In this document: piece by piece, positions 53,359-64,000 of the stretch | How positions within the stretch are numbered: position 1 is the stretch's first letter | Layout: each line of letters opens with the position of its first letter | Assembly: GCA_029246415.1 (NCBI GenBank) | Contig: JAQWNF010000009.1 | Coordinates: 1-64,000 of the forward strand | Origin: Glaciecola sp. | GTDB taxonomy: Bacteria; Pseudomonadota; Gammaproteobacteria; Enterobacterales; Alteromonadaceae | Length of the DNA stretch: 64,000 nucleotides | Direction of reading: 5' to 3' | Notes under the pieces: generated by a model | What the model was told of the DNA's origin: nothing | The model's input: only the letters and a program-made list of their open reading frames with translations | The model's database searches: none | Position numbers and translations under genes: made by a program

Positions 53359-54291
53359 ATGGCTAAAACCCCAGCAGAAAAAATTTGGTTTAACGGTGAC
53401 ATCATGCCTTGGCAAGATGCGAAAGTACATGTGATGACGCATGCGATTCACTATGGCTCATCTGTGTTTGAAGGGATCCGTGCATACAATACGCCTGATC
53501 AGGGAACTTGTGTGTTTCGATTACAAGAGCATAACCGCCGTTTGTTCGATTCCGCCAAAATTTATCGTATGACTATCCCTTATACGCTTGATCAAGTGAA
53601 TCAAGCGACGATGGATATTATTACGGCCAACAATTTAAAATCAGCATACATCCGTCCAATTGCTTTTTATGGTGATTTGGGTATGGGGATCCAAGTTCCT
53701 TTTGGTCAAGAAACTGAACTAAGTATCGCCGCCTTTGAATGGGGTGCATATTTGGGTGAAGAAGCACTTAAGCACGGTGTTGATGCTGGTATATCTTCAT
53801 GGTCTCGTCTAGCGGCTAACACCTTGCCAACTGGCGCAAAAGCGGGTGGTAACTACTTATCTTCACAGCTAATTTCCATGGAAGCGCGTCGCCACGGTTA
53901 TGGAGAAGGTATCGCACTTGACGTAAACGGTTATGTTTCTGAAGGTGCAGGCGAAAATATTTTTGTTATTCGTGACAAAGTCGTCATGACAACTCCAAAG
54001 ACTGCGGCAATTCTTCCTGGGATTACACGTGATACCTGTATGACGCTATTAAAAGAATTAGGCTATGAGATCCGCGAAGAAAACATTCCGCGTGAGTCTA
54101 TGTACTTAGCTGATGAAATCTTCATGTGTGGAACTGCAGCAGAAGTAACACCAGTTCGCAGTGTTGACGGTATTTCAGTGGGTAACGGTGGCCGTGGACC
54201 AATTACTAAAGAAGTGCAAGATATGTTCTTTGGCTTGTTTAATGGCCAAACTCCAGATAAGTGGAACTGGTTAACGCCGGTTTATAAATAG
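53359..54291 (+). CDS. ilvE: Branched-chain amino acid aminotransferase
   Basis: A 310-aa PLP enzyme for the last step of leucine, isoleucine and valine synthesis. The lysine that binds PLP is in LPTGAKAGGNYLSSQ; the conserved RRHGYGEGIALDVNGYVSEG follows. The start at 53359 follows AAAGGAAAAACA; a longer frame from 53326 lacks a site. It heads ilvEDA. No ilvG or ilvM precedes it, so acetolactate synthase must be encoded elsewhere. Confidence 0.96.
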   Translation: MAKTPAEKIWFNGDIMPWQDAKVHVMTHAIHYGSSVFEGIRAYNTPDQGTCVFRLQEHNRRLFDSAKIYRMTIPYTLDQVNQATMDIITANNLKSAYIRPIAFYGDLGMGIQVPFGQETELSIAAFEWGAYLGEEALKHGVDAGISSWSRLAANTLPTGAKAGGNYLSSQLISMEARRHGYGEGIALDVNGYVSEGAGENIFVIRDKVVMTTPKTAAILPGITRDTCMTLLKELGYEIREENIPRESMYLADEIFMCGTAAEVTPVRSVDGISVGNGGRGPITKEVQDMFFGLFNGQTPDKWNWLTPVYK

Positions 54292-54332
54292 TTTACAGAT
54301 TTTTGATTTAGCGTTAAAAAGAGAGAGAGATT

Positions 54333-56180
54333 ATGCCAAGACTTCGTTCAGCAACGACCACACAAGGTCGTAATATGGCAGGTGCGCGTGCCTTATGGCG
54401 AGCAACAGGAATGAAAGACAGTGATTTTGGAAAACCAATTATTGCTGTTGCTAATTCATTTACGCAATTTGTACCTGGTCATGTGCATTTAAAAGACATG
54501 GGTCAGCTGGTTGCGCGTAGCATTGAAGCAGCCGGTGGTGTAGCCAAAGAATTCAATACGATTGCTGTTGATGACGGTATTGCGATGGGTCATGCAGGTA
54601 TGCTGTATAGCTTGCCTTCACGAGAAATCATTGCCGATTCTGTTGAGTACATGGTCAATGCACACTGTGCTGATGCGATTGTCTGTATCTCTAACTGTGA
54701 CAAAATTACCCCAGGGATGTTGATGGCTGCAATGCGCTTAAATGTCCCGGTAATTTTTGTTTCTGGTGGCCCAATGGAAGCGGGTAAAACCAAACTGTCT
54801 GATCAAATCATCAAACTAGACTTAGTCGATGCAATGGTCGCAGGTGCAGATGATAATGTGTCTGACGCGGACTCTGACGAAATCGAACGTTCTGCTTGCC
54901 CAACGTGTGGTTCATGCTCTGGTATGTTTACGGCCAATTCGATGAACTGTCTGACTGAGGCGTTAGGGTTATCGCTTCCGGGCAATGGTTCTTTGTTAGC
55001 GACACACGCTGATCGTGAACAGTTGTTTATTCGTGCGGGTCAAGAAATCGTTAAATTATGCCAACGCTATTATGGCGATGACGATGAAAGTATCTTGCCA
55101 CGCAACATAGCTAATTTTAACGCGTTTGAAAATGCGATGAGCCTAGATATTGCGATGGGTGGTTCTACTAATACCATTTTGCACCTATTAGCCGCTGCAA
55201 TTGAAGGTGAAGTTGATTTTACGATGGATGACATTGATCGTTTATCTCGTAAAGTCCCGCATCTATGTAAAGTTGCTCCCTCAACACCAAAATACCATAT
55301 GGAAGATGTGCATCGTGCCGGTGGCGTTTTAGGTATTTTGAACGAATTAAATAAAGCTGGATTACTGCACGGGGATTCGCAGCATGTTGCCGGTGGCACT
55401 ATGGCTGAAGTTATCGCCTCTATGGATATCACACGTGATAACCCCGAGGCAGATAAATTTTACCGAGCTGGACCTGCCGGTATTCGTACAACTCAGGCAT
55501 TTAGCCAAAGTTGTCGCTGGGATGAAAGTGATAATGATCGTGAAAACGGTTGTATCCGAAACATTGAAAATGCGTACAGCTTAGAAGGTGGCCTTGCGGT
55601 CTTATTTGGTAACTTAGCCGAAGATGGGTGTATCGTTAAAACTGCCGGCGTGGATGAGTCAATTCATACCTTTACCGGTCCTGCACGTGTTTATGAATCA
55701 CAAGATGATGCGGTCAACGCTATTTTAGCCGATGAAGTTGTCGCTGGTGATGTAGTGGTTATTCGTTATGAAGGCCCTCGAGGGGGACCGGGCATGCAAG
55801 AAATGCTTTATCCAACTACGTACCTAAAATCTAAAGGTTTAGGCGCCGCTTGTGCATTGATTACCGATGGTCGTTTCTCCGGAGGGACCTCTGGTTTATC
55901 GATTGGCCATTGTTCACCTGAAGCAGCCAGTGGTGGTGGTTTAGCCTTGGTCGAAGAAGGCGACATGATTGCGATTGATATTCCAAACCGTACCATGAAT
56001 GTGGTGCTTGATGATGCTGAATTACAAGCACGTCGTACAGCAATGGAAAGCCGTGAGCGCCCATATAAGCCAGTTAATCGCGAGCGTAAAGTGTCTTTAG
56101 CATTACGTAACTTTGCGATGTTAGCGACCAGTGCTGATAAAGGTGCTGTACGCGATCCATCTAAATTAGAAGATATCTAA
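54333..56180 (+). CDS. ilvD: Dihydroxy-acid dehydratase
   Basis: A 615-aa Fe-S enzyme of valine and isoleucine synthesis. Cluster cysteines: [13 protein letters not shown], and [38 protein letters not shown] is near the C-terminus. GAGAGAG stands upstream of the ATG. It follows ilvE by 41 bp and ilvA begins 1 bp after its stop. Confidence 0.97.
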   Translation: MPRLRSATTTQGRNMAGARALWRATGMKDSDFGKPIIAVANSFTQFVPGHVHLKDMGQLVARSIEAAGGVAKEFNTIAVDDGIAMGHAGMLYSLPSREIIADSVEYMVNAHCADAIVCISNCDKITPGMLMAAMRLNVPVIFVSGGPMEAGKTKLSDQIIKLDLVDAMVAGADDNVSDADSDEIERSACPTCGSCSGMFTANSMNCLTEALGLSLPGNGSLLATHADREQLFIRAGQEIVKLCQRYYGDDDESILPRNIANFNAFENAMSLDIAMGGSTNTILHLLAAAIEGEVDFTMDDIDRLSRKVPHLCKVAPSTPKYHMEDVHRAGGVLGILNELNKAGLLHGDSQHVAGGTMAEVIASMDITRDNPEADKFYRAGPAGIRTTQAFSQSCRWDESDNDRENGCIRNIENAYSLEGGLAVLFGNLAEDGCIVKTAGVDESIHTFTGPARVYESQDDAVNAILADEVVAGDVVVIRYEGPRGGPGMQEMLYPTTYLKSKGLGAACALITDGRFSGGTSGLSIGHCSPEAASGGGLALVEEGDMIAIDIPNRTMNVVLDDAELQARRTAMESRERPYKPVNRERKVSLALRNFAMLATSADKGAVRDPSKLEDI

Positions 56181-56181
56181 T

Positions 56182-57720
56182 ATGAGTCATGTAAGTGCGA
56201 ATGAATATTTAAAGAAAATCCTGCTTGCCCCAGTGTATGAGGCGGCGGTGAATTCGGATTGTGTCTTGATGAATCGGTTGTCGAGTGAGCTTGGCAATCA
56301 GATTTATTTAAAACGTGAAGATCAACAACCGGTTAAATCTTTTAAATTACGTGGCGCTTACAATCGTATTTGTCAGCTAAGCGATGATCAACTAGCCAAA
56401 GGCGTCATTGCTGCATCTGCTGGCAATCACGCTCAAGGCATGGCTTACGCTGCGAAAAAAAAGAAAATTCACGCCACCATAGTGATGCCCGAAACGACAC
56501 CGGATATTAAAGTCGATGCGGTGCGTCGCTTTGGTGGTGAGTGGGTCAATATAGTCCAACACGGTACTAATTTTGATGCGGCATCTACTTATGCTCAAGC
56601 GTTATGTGTAGAGCAGGGATTAACCTATATACCTCCTTTTGACGATCCTGACGTGATAGCCGGTCAAGGTACAATTGCACGTGAGATGTTAGAGCAGCAG
56701 CCAGATCTGGATACGTTGTTTGTTGCTGTCGGTGGAGGCGGTTTAGCGGCAGGTATTGCCGTTTATGTTAAGCAGCTTAAACCTGAAATTAAAATCATCG
56801 CGGTCGAGTCTGAAGGCTCTGCTTGTTTGACAGCAGCATTAGCAGCGGGCGAACCGGTAACGTTACCGAGTGTCGGTATTTTTGCTGATGGGGTAGCCGT
56901 TAAAACAATGGGCGTTGAAACGTTTCGTTTATGCCAAGAATATGTAGATGAAGTCATGACGGTAAGTAATGACGAGATTTGCGCAGCGATCAAAGATATT
57001 TTTGATGATACGCGAGTCATTGCTGAGCCTGCAGGAGCTTTGTCGATAGCAGCAATTCGTAAATATTGCCAAGCCAATAAGATTACCGGCCAGCATTTGG
57101 GTGGTATTTTATGTGGTGCTAATATTAATTTTCACACATTGCGCTATGTCTCTGAACGTTGTGAATTAGGCGAGCGTAAAGAAGCTGTATTTGCAGTTAA
57201 AATTCCAGAGGTAACGGGTTCATTTAAACGCTTTTGTGAAGTGTTAGGCGGTATCAATATTACCGAGTTTAACTATCGTTTCGCGAATGCACAGCAAGCC
57301 TATGTGTTTGTCGGCGTTAAATTAAAACGTGGTCTAGAAGAGTATGCCGAGCTGACCACAACGTTGGCAGAAAATGGCTACGAAGCGATTGATCTATCTA
57401 ATGATGAGCTGGCGAAGCTGCATGTACGTCATATGGTGGGAGGCAAGCCGCCAGTGGCGATTGCTGAGCGCGTCTTTGGTTTTGAGTTCCCTGAATATCC
57501 TGGAGCGTTGATGCATTTTCTCAATACTTTGGGCGAGCGTTGGGATATTACTCTGTTTCATTACCGCAATCATGGTGCTGCAGAGGGGCTAGTCTTAGTT
57601 GGCTTTGATTTACCAGCGCATTTAAGCGCAGATTTTGAAGAGCACCTTAATGCCCTTGGTTATACTTACCAAGAGCATACAGGCAATGCTGCTTATCAAT
57701 TTTTCTTAGGCAGCGATTAG
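56182..57720 (+). CDS. ilvA: Threonine ammonia-lyase, biosynthetic
   Basis: A 512-aa first enzyme of isoleucine synthesis. The PLP lysine is in PVKSFKLRGAYNRI; ASAGNHAQGMAYAAKK and VGGGGLAAGIAVYV are the substrate and PLP-phosphate loops. The last 180 residues hold two ACT-like regulatory domains (EVTGSFKRFCEVLGG; EYPGALMHFLNTLG), for feedback by isoleucine. It ends 4 bp inside the end of the convergent plsB. Confidence 0.96.
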   Translation: MSHVSANEYLKKILLAPVYEAAVNSDCVLMNRLSSELGNQIYLKREDQQPVKSFKLRGAYNRICQLSDDQLAKGVIAASAGNHAQGMAYAAKKKKIHATIVMPETTPDIKVDAVRRFGGEWVNIVQHGTNFDAASTYAQALCVEQGLTYIPPFDDPDVIAGQGTIAREMLEQQPDLDTLFVAVGGGGLAAGIAVYVKQLKPEIKIIAVESEGSACLTAALAAGEPVTLPSVGIFADGVAVKTMGVETFRLCQEYVDEVMTVSNDEICAAIKDIFDDTRVIAEPAGALSIAAIRKYCQANKITGQHLGGILCGANINFHTLRYVSERCELGERKEAVFAVKIPEVTGSFKRFCEVLGGINITEFNYRFANAQQAYVFVGVKLKRGLEEYAELTTTLAENGYEAIDLSNDELAKLHVRHMVGGKPPVAIAERVFGFEFPEYPGALMHFLNTLGERWDITLFHYRNHGAAEGLVLVGFDLPAHLSADFEEHLNALGYTYQEHTGNAAYQFFLGSD

Positions 57721-60155
57721 ATTTTTTGTAAATGCTGGACTATTTCTGGCCAGACTATCTGATTGACCAAATCATGTAAGGCGGTGGAGTTGTCATTTAA
57801 ATGCAACGCACCGCTCTCATCTGAAGTTAACAACGCATTTTCTCGTAATCCATTAACTAACGTCGCAAATACATTCTTATCCGAAAACTCCGGAGAACTC
57901 ACTCCATATAAGCTTGATAAACGCTCGGCGATCTTACGCGATTCGCGTTCTAATTCACCTCTGCTCATACCTGCATTTTTGGTTAATACCGTTAAGACAA
58001 TTGCATAACGCTGCCATGTATCTTGCATGACACGAGCCAGTAGCCATGCACTATGAAATGCTGCATCAGTGGAGGCTGGCGGCATGATCTTACGACCTGC
58101 TTGGACTAACAAACCTTGGGCTTTGAGTTGTGTAATACACGCGTCTACATAGGACTGGGCTTCATCTTCAGTAAAGTATATAAATAACTCTTTGTGCAAC
58201 AAAGGGTAGATCGTTTTTATTGTCGATAAAACAAATGATTTTTCGCAACCATTTTTAGCAAACACCAAGGCCGTAATTAGGCTCGGTAAGGCAAACAAAT
58301 GAATAATGTTATTGCGATAATAAGTTAGAGCCACAGCATTATCTGTCTGCGGAGAAATCAATGTCCCAAATTGGTCAGTTTCTGTCTGTAGACGCTTTAA
58401 GGATAGGGTGTTAGTAATTAATTCAGCAGCATTATACTCAGGGATCGACATAGTATCTGAGAACGGCAATGTACGGAATAATGTCAGATAATCACTAATG
58501 GCATGCTCCATTTCTGTCTGACTCATTGTCATTGTTTTGCTTGCTAATAAGCATAATGACACTAATGCCATGCCATTTAATGCGGCGGATTTGTTGATTT
58601 CTAACATAATATCATCGGCTAAACGGTTCACCGCTGGTGTCAGCCATTGTGGTTTTTTATGCTGGTCATCTTGATCAACTGGAAGGCTCCATTCTTGGGC
58701 ATGTTGATCCAAAAATTGGTTAAGCAAGATCGGCTCACCGAAATTTAGATAACCGTGTCCATAATTACGGAGTTTTTTGATTGCCCCAAGGACTTGTAAA
58801 GGCGATTCTTTTTTCTTTGACTTGCCTTTTAGTTCTTTGACGTAACTGCTGACTTCCATCACATTTTCATAACCAATGTATACAGGCACTAGGCTCACTG
58901 GACGATTAATCCCTTTAGTCATCGCTTGAATGGTCATCGCCAACATACCTGTCTTTGGTGGTAGTAGTCTTCCGGTACGTGAACGACCACCTTCAGGATA
59001 GTATTTGACCGAGTAGCCTTTGTTGAAGAGTAGCTCTAAGTATTCTCGAAATACAGCTGTGTAGAGTTTGTTACCGGCAAAACTGCGGCGTAAAAAGAAC
59101 GCGCCCGCTTTCCTAAAAATCGGACCTGCTGGCCAAAAATTCAGATTGATACCTGCTGCGATGTGCGGCGTCACTAATCCTTCCTTATATATGACGGAGG
59201 TCAGTAATAAATAATCCATATGAGAACGATGACAAGGAACATAAATGATTTCATGACCATTGCGTGCTAATTCACGGACTTTTGCTGCATTTGATACGGT
59301 GATCCCGTTATAAATTTTGTTCCATAGCGGCGTCAGTATACGGTTAGCAAAACGGATTAACCCTTCGCGATAATCACCGGCAATTTCATCTAAGTACTTG
59401 TGCGCTTCTTGTTTGGCTTTTGCGGGTAACACGTTTTTGCTGCGGACTAGTTCTCGCATCGCTTGCTTGACTGAATCAGATCCGACAACGGCAGAATGTA
59501 AGGTTTGGCGTTCGAGTAATGTCGGGCCGATTAAGCCTTGTCGTTTACGCTGAAAATGCGTTGCTGCGACACGGAGTAATTTACGTGCTATGTGCTCATC
59601 TGAACCATGTTGTTGTGCCATGAACTGAGACGAAACCGCTTTGGAATAAGACACAAAGTTGTCACGGCCTAAAAACAACACAATAAATATTTTACGTAAC
59701 CAACTAGGAGAAGCCACATCGACGATGAGGTCGGAAAATCCTGGCTTAGATTTCTCAGGTGCACGTCCCCATGTGATATAAACCGGTACCATTTGGATAT
59801 CTAATTCAGGTTGTTCTCGGTGAGTATGAAACAGCTGCGTAAATTGTGATTCTATGTTGGTTTTGCCTGGTTTCTTGCTAAATAAGGGAGTTTGAGTGTG
59901 TAAATATAAGCAAGAGACATGGTCATTGTTACCAAAAGCTGATGGCGTAAGTGGACTAGGTAAACCTAAACGCTTTGTGGAAAAAGCTAAAGCAAGCTGA
60001 TCTGAGATAGAGTCAGTGTGCAAAATATAAATAATAGGGCGACTGGGATCAATCCCCAACTCTCCAGTTACATCAGCGGGAATGGTATGTGGCTTCACTA
60101 GCAGTCGAACGGGCCAATACAATAAAGATAAAAATAATTTTCTGAAAAAAGACAT
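57717..60155 (-). CDS. plsB: Glycerol-3-phosphate acyltransferase
   Basis: An 812-aa inner-membrane enzyme that starts phospholipid synthesis by acylating glycerol 3-phosphate. The acyltransferase motif I is VPCHRSHMDYLLLT (HxxxxD), motif II GAFFLRRSFAGN, motif III YYPEGGRSRTGRLLPPK. Length is close to E. coli PlsB. The start at 60155 (MSFFRK) follows AGGTGAT by 10 nt; a GTG at 60170 is the alternative. Divergent from lexA. Confidence 0.95.
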   Translation of the reverse strand: MSFFRKLFLSLLYWPVRLLVKPHTIPADVTGELGIDPSRPIIYILHTDSISDQLALAFSTKRLGLPSPLTPSAFGNNDHVSCLYLHTQTPLFSKKPGKTNIESQFTQLFHTHREQPELDIQMVPVYITWGRAPEKSKPGFSDLIVDVASPSWLRKIFIVLFLGRDNFVSYSKAVSSQFMAQQHGSDEHIARKLLRVAATHFQRKRQGLIGPTLLERQTLHSAVVGSDSVKQAMRELVRSKNVLPAKAKQEAHKYLDEIAGDYREGLIRFANRILTPLWNKIYNGITVSNAAKVRELARNGHEIIYVPCHRSHMDYLLLTSVIYKEGLVTPHIAAGINLNFWPAGPIFRKAGAFFLRRSFAGNKLYTAVFREYLELLFNKGYSVKYYPEGGRSRTGRLLPPKTGMLAMTIQAMTKGINRPVSLVPVYIGYENVMEVSSYVKELKGKSKKKESPLQVLGAIKKLRNYGHGYLNFGEPILLNQFLDQHAQEWSLPVDQDDQHKKPQWLTPAVNRLADDIMLEINKSAALNGMALVSLCLLASKTMTMSQTEMEHAISDYLTLFRTLPFSDTMSIPEYNAAELITNTLSLKRLQTETDQFGTLISPQTDNAVALTYYRNNIIHLFALPSLITALVFAKNGCEKSFVLSTIKTIYPLLHKELFIYFTEDEAQSYVDACITQLKAQGLLVQAGRKIMPPASTDAAFHSAWLLARVMQDTWQRYAIVLTVLTKNAGMSRGELERESRKIAERLSSLYGVSSPEFSDKNVFATLVNGLRENALLTSDESGALHLNDNSTALHDLVNQIVWPEIVQHLQKI

Positions 60156-60240
60156 GGGGTTGATGATCACCTATAAAATTTTCGCAATTATACATGTAAA
60201 AACAAAATAGGGATATTAAAGGGGCTTGTATTTAAAATAA

Positions 60241-60277
60241 TACTGGATATACTAACAGTAACTGTATTAATTAACAG
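60241..60277. promoter_or_regulatory. Two LexA (SOS) boxes before lexA
   Basis: Box 1 is TACTGGATATACTAACAGTA at 60241-60260; box 2 has CTGTATTAATTAACAG at 60262-60277. Both keep the CTG-N10-CAG pattern of the LexA consensus. They are adjacent and directly before the lexA ATG, as in E. coli lexA, and could also affect plsB. Confidence 0.85.
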
Positions 60278-60284
60278 GCTGGTT

Positions 60285-60908
60285 ATGCGTCCACTAACTC
60301 CAAGACAACAAGAAGTACTTGATCTGATCAAAGCAACGATGATCGAAACCGGCATGCCGCCGACTCGAGCAGAGATTGCGCGGCACTTAGGCTTTAAATC
60401 ACCGAATGCCGCTGAAGAGCATCTCAAAGCATTAGCACGTAAAGGGGTAATTGAGATCCTTGCAGGCACATCGCGTGGCATCAAATTAAACATTCCATTA
60501 GATGACACTCCTGAAGAACTTGGATTACCGTTGATCGGGCGAGTAGCTGCTGGGGAGCCGATTTTGGCGCAAGAACATGTAGAGTCACATTATCAAGTTG
60601 ATCCTAATTTGTTTCATCCACAAGCGGATTTTTTATTACGCGTTAATGGTATGTCGATGAAAGACATTGGCATTTTAGATGGCGACTTATTAGCGGTTCA
60701 TCGCACGGTTGATGTACATAATGGTCAGGTCGTTGTAGCGCGTGTAGGTGAGGATGTAACAGTTAAACGTTTAGAAAAAAACGGGCAACATGTCCTATTG
60801 CATGCTGAAAATGAAGATTTTGAGCCAATTAAAGTAGATTTAGCCGAAGAACCTTTTAATATCGAAGGGATCGCTGTCGGAGTAATTCGCAATGCAGATT
60901 GGATGTAA
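60285..60908 (+). CDS. lexA: LexA repressor
   Basis: A 207-aa repressor of the SOS response. The helix-turn-helix region is [29 protein letters not shown]. The self-cleavage site Ala-Gly is in [11 protein letters not shown], with the catalytic serine in NGMSMKDIG and the lysine in [10 protein letters not shown]. Length is close to E. coli (202 aa). Its own boxes precede it, so autoregulation is likely. It is divergent from plsB. Confidence 0.97.
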   Translation: MRPLTPRQQEVLDLIKATMIETGMPPTRAEIARHLGFKSPNAAEEHLKALARKGVIEILAGTSRGIKLNIPLDDTPEELGLPLIGRVAAGEPILAQEHVESHYQVDPNLFHPQADFLLRVNGMSMKDIGILDGDLLAVHRTVDVHNGQVVVARVGEDVTVKRLEKNGQHVLLHAENEDFEPIKVDLAEEPFNIEGIAVGVIRNADWM

Positions 60909-61273
60909 GCTGTAAACCTACCGTTAGATATCTGATAACTGACACCCAAAAGGCAATGTTTGAGTACACTGACTCGGACATTGCCTTTTTTATTTCCTCA
61001 AAATAATGATAGAAAAATCAAATACTAATTCTTATTTCATCGTACAACTCTAGGTAAAATGGGGCTTAGCTGCGACTGTCATTTTTATATAACAATTATT
61101 TATAGTTATTATCCATAAAAACATTGTTTATTCTATGCACATTGTTTAACATCTTATTCACATCAAGTATAAGTATGCTTAACATTCGTGTGGTGTTTTT
61201 CGACCTTAGGGTTAAGGTTGATGACGCTCTAGGACGATTGTTAAGGCGAGTTTAACTCTCACGGAGGTGGTTA
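60909..61273. other. Spacer between lexA and coxB
   Basis: 365 bp holding the lexA terminator at 60948-60993, then an AT-rich promoter region of about 200 bp. ACCTTA-GGGT-TAAGGT at 61203-61218 is a perfect short inverted repeat about 55 bp before the coxB start; it may be an operator. Nothing else stands out. Confidence 0.5.
60948..60993 (+). terminator. lexA terminator
   Basis: AAAAGGCAATGT and ACATTGCCTTTT form a 12-bp stem with an 18-nt loop, then a T run (TTTTTT). It lies 40 bp after the lexA stop. Confidence 0.9.
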
Positions 61274-62428
61274 GTGAACCTACTCACAAAGATGTTTGTC
61301 ACACTAGTAACATTGTTTATAACCTTGCCGGCATTGGCACAATCAGCAGAGTCTGAAGGTCGAAGTGATCTCAACTTACGTACCGGTGTCACAGATATTA
61401 GTAGCCAAGTCTACGACTTACACATGTTGATGTTTATGGTGTGTGTTGGTATTGCTGTCGTCGTCTTTGGTGTCATGTTTGTTTCGATGTACCTACATCG
61501 TAAATCTCGCGGTGTAAAACCTGCCAACTTTCATGAAAGTGTCAAAGTTGAAATTGCCTGGACCGTCGTTCCATTTATTATTCTTATCTTAATGGCTTTC
61601 CCTGCGGCAAAAACCTTGATTGCGATGGAAGATACTTCTGAAGCTGACATGACCGTATTAGTGACCGGCTCGCAATGGAAGTGGCACTATAAATACATGG
61701 ATTCAGATGTTGAGTTTTATTCGAGCTTAGCTACGCAGCAAGAACAAATTAAAAATAAATTTGCGAAAGGTGAAAATTATTTACTCGAAGTGGATCGCCC
61801 CCTTGTAGTTCCTACAGGTCAAAAAATTCGATTCTTAATAACTTCTGATGATGTCATTCATTCTTGGTGGGTGCCTGATTTTGCCATTAAAAAAGACGCT
61901 AACCCAGGGTTTATTAATGAAGCTTGGACAAATGTAAATGAACCAGGTGTATATCGTGGTCAGTGTGCAGAGCTTTGTGGAAAAGACCACGGGTTCATGC
62001 CAATTGTGGTAGTTGCTAAAACACCAGAAGAATATAAAGAGTGGAAAGCTGAGAAGATCGCAGCGATTGAAACTGCAAAAGCAGAAGAGGCACGTTTGTT
62101 AGCGATGAACATGAGCATGGATGAATTGATGGTATCGGGTAAAAAAGTATATCTAGCAAAATGTGCAGCTTGTCATATGCCAAACGGTGAAGGTTTGCCA
62201 GGCGTATTCCCCGCAATTAAAGGTAGTGCTCTGGCGTTAAATGATCGCCCAGGACATATTGATATCTTGCTCAATGGTCGCACCGGTACTGCAATGCAGG
62301 CTTTCTCTAAGCAATTAACACTTTCAGAGATTGCCGCGGTTATCACATATCAACGTAATGCATGGGGCAACAATACGGGTGATATTGTGCAAGCATCCGA
62401 AGTGCATACATACGCAAATGGTAAATAG
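61274..62428 (+). CDS. coxB: Cytochrome c oxidase subunit II with C-terminal cytochrome c
   Basis: A 384-aa protein. Signal peptide LVTLFITLPALAQ, two helices near residues 50-75 and 90-110, then the CuA domain: a histidine in DDVIHSWWVPDF, and GQCAELCGKDHGFMPIVV with both cysteines, histidine and methionine. After a linker the heme c site CAACH starts a cytochrome c domain (residues about 290-375), making this a caa3-type oxidase. The start is GTG at 61274 after GGAGGT. coxA follows after 12 bp. Confidence 0.95.
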   Translation: MNLLTKMFVTLVTLFITLPALAQSAESEGRSDLNLRTGVTDISSQVYDLHMLMFMVCVGIAVVVFGVMFVSMYLHRKSRGVKPANFHESVKVEIAWTVVPFIILILMAFPAAKTLIAMEDTSEADMTVLVTGSQWKWHYKYMDSDVEFYSSLATQQEQIKNKFAKGENYLLEVDRPLVVPTGQKIRFLITSDDVIHSWWVPDFAIKKDANPGFINEAWTNVNEPGVYRGQCAELCGKDHGFMPIVVVAKTPEEYKEWKAEKIAAIETAKAEEARLLAMNMSMDELMVSGKKVYLAKCAACHMPNGEGLPGVFPAIKGSALALNDRPGHIDILLNGRTGTAMQAFSKQLTLSEIAAVITYQRNAWGNNTGDIVQASEVHTYANGK

Positions 62429-62440
62429 GAGGCACGTCAA

Positions 62441-64000
62441 ATGAGTACTGCTACAGATACAATTCATCATGACGAGCATGATGACCACCATCATCACATT
62501 CCCAAAGGGATCAAACGCTGGTTGTTTACGACCAACCACAAAGACATAGGTAGCCTATATTTATGGTTCTCTTTTATTATGTTTTTGACTGGTGGGGCGA
62601 TGGCGATGGTCATTCGTGCCGAGTTGTTTCAACCCGGTTTACAGATAGTCGACCCTAATTTCTTTAATCAAATGACCACAGTACACGGTTTGATTATGGT
62701 CTTTGGTGCGGTTATGCCTGCATTTACTGGATTAGCCAACTGGTTGATCCCGATGATGATTGGTGCGCCTGATATGGCACTGCCAAGAATGAACAACTGG
62801 AGTTTTTGGATCTTACCGTTTGCGTTCTTGATCTTACTTTCTTCATTATTCTTGGAAGGCGGCGGTCCTGCATTCGGTTGGACATTTTACGCTCCATTAT
62901 CAACCACTTATAGTAGTGATAGTACTGCTTTATTTGTATTCTCGGTTCATATAATGGGGATTTCATCCATCATGGGTGCGATTAACGTGATTGTTACCAT
63001 TTGGAATATGCGCGCACCAGGTATGACGTGGATGAAAATGCCCATGTTTGTTTGGACATGGTTAATTACAGCATTTTTATTGATTGCAGTTATGCCGGTA
63101 TTAGCGGGCGTTGTTACTATGGTTTTAACCGATAAATACTTCGGTACTAGCTTCTTTAATGCGGCTGGTGGTGGTGATCCGGTGATGTTCCAACATATCT
63201 TTTGGTTCTTTGGACACCCTGAAGTGTACATTATGATATTGCCTGCATTTGGGATCATCTCGCATATTATTCCGACCTTTGCCCGAAAACCATTATTTGG
63301 TTATGCCTCAATGGTATATGCAACAGCATCAATTGCACTGCTATCGTTTATTGTCTGGGCGCACCATATGTTCACAACAGGGATGCCCGTTGCTGCAGAA
63401 ATGTTTTTCATGTTTGCGACTATGTTGATCTCAGTGCCTACGGGTGTAAAAGTGTTTAACTGGGTGGCTACTATGTGGCGCGGATCAATGACATTTGAAA
63501 TTCCGATGTTATTTGCAATCGCGTTTGTTGTGTTATTTACCATAGGTGGTTTATCTGGATTAATGCTTGCTATCACGCCGGTAGATTTCCAATATCACGA
63601 TACTTATTTTGTGGTAGCTCACTTCCATTATGTATTGGTAACAGGAGCGGTATTCTCCATTATGGCTGCGGCTTATTACTGGTTACCTAAGTGGACTGGT
63701 GTCATGTATGACAATACATTGGCCAAGTGGCACTTCTGGGCGTCTTTGGTATCGGTAAATGTCTTATTCTTCCCAATGCACTTTGTTGGATTAGCAGGCA
63801 TGCCACGTAGAATCCCTGATTATGCATTACAGTTTGCTGATTTTAATAAATGGATCAGTATCGGTGGATTTGCGTTTGGGTTATCTCAGCTAATTTTCTT
63901 AGCACTGTTAATCAAAGCGTGTCGTAAACAGGGTGAGCCAGCGTCAGACCAAGTATGGGATGGAGCTGAAGGGCTAGAATGGGAAATCCCATCACCAGCG
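62441..64000 (+). CDS. coxA: Cytochrome c oxidase subunit I, 3' end outside the window
   Basis: The frame is open from the ATG at 62441 to the window end, about 520 codons, nearly the whole usual length. AGGAGG lies 9 nt upstream. After a histidine-rich N-terminus it carries [16 protein letters not shown], heme-ligand histidine in [26 protein letters not shown] with the CuB histidine and cross-linked tyrosine, HHMF, and [12 protein letters not shown] with the two heme histidines. It is the catalytic core of the heme-copper oxidase in the inner membrane. Confidence 0.96.
   Translation, partial: MSTATDTIHHDEHDDHHHHIPKGIKRWLFTTNHKDIGSLYLWFSFIMFLTGGAMAMVIRAELFQPGLQIVDPNFFNQMTTVHGLIMVFGAVMPAFTGLANWLIPMMIGAPDMALPRMNNWSFWILPFAFLILLSSLFLEGGGPAFGWTFYAPLSTTYSSDSTALFVFSVHIMGISSIMGAINVIVTIWNMRAPGMTWMKMPMFVWTWLITAFLLIAVMPVLAGVVTMVLTDKYFGTSFFNAAGGGDPVMFQHIFWFFGHPEVYIMILPAFGIISHIIPTFARKPLFGYASMVYATASIALLSFIVWAHHMFTTGMPVAAEMFFMFATMLISVPTGVKVFNWVATMWRGSMTFEIPMLFAIAFVVLFTIGGLSGLMLAITPVDFQYHDTYFVVAHFHYVLVTGAVFSIMAAAYYWLPKWTGVMYDNTLAKWHFWASLVSVNVLFFPMHFVGLAGMPRRIPDYALQFADFNKWISIGGFAFGLSQLIFLALLIKACRKQGEPASDQVWDGAEGLEWEIPSPA

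Overview
The window is a stretch of chromosome from a marine gammaproteobacterium. Most proteins read like those of the Alteromonadales (Shewanella, Pseudoalteromonas or Alteromonas relatives), but I cannot name the genus. The evidence is a six-gene Mrp Na+/H+ antiporter operon, close homologues of Escherichia coli genes (yicC, rph, pyrE, tusA, proBA, ilvC/ilvY, ilvEDA, comM, plsB, lexA), a caa3-type cytochrome oxidase, exported peptidases, an rstAB-like two-component system beside MipA/OmpV and DUF3019 genes, and a moderate GC content judged by eye.

Layout. 1-133: 3' end of a 5S rRNA gene and the rrn terminator. 176-2664: an IS66-family element whose tnpC is broken by a palindromic insert of about 73 bp. 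3010-8878: the mrp operon on the minus strand. 9070-11589: a lipoprotein gamma-glutamyltransferase, a small basic protein and an internally deleted exonuclease gene. 11805-14776: an accessory patch with a SAM methyltransferase overlapping an HNH nuclease gene, then, convergent, a hipB-like regulator with two operators followed by a NERD nuclease. 14806-18162: rstB-like kinase, rstA-like regulator, DUF3019 and MipA/OmpV genes, with an RstA-box match upstream. 18461-19357: a CbiX/SirB-like protein.

19457-29445 is the most interesting region. It holds a zinc-peptidase-like protein, a retropepsin-like lipoprotein, an ABC exporter of the FtsX class, an exported DJ-1/PfpI protein, a response regulator with its kinase, and an exported protein of unknown function. 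Four copies of a 17-bp direct-repeat motif, consensus TTTCACATYNRTTTCAC, lie upstream of its transcription units, which suggests one autoregulated envelope-response regulon. A TonB-receptor remnant marks its right border.

29910-36148 and on to 47848 is ordinary housekeeping and envelope content: yicC, rph, pyrE, tusA, an exported methyltransferase, a VTT membrane protein, an amidohydrolase, DUF1285, DUF3014, GNAT, an aldehyde dehydrogenase, an M1 peptidase, proBA, a DMT transporter, a carbonic anhydrase and an MFS pump. 48921-57720 is branched-chain amino acid synthesis: ilvC with divergent ilvY, comM, then ilvE-ilvD-ilvA. 57717-60908 is plsB divergent from lexA with tandem LexA boxes. 61274 to the window end is coxB and a coxA gene cut by the edge.

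No tRNA genes, CRISPR arrays or prophage were seen.
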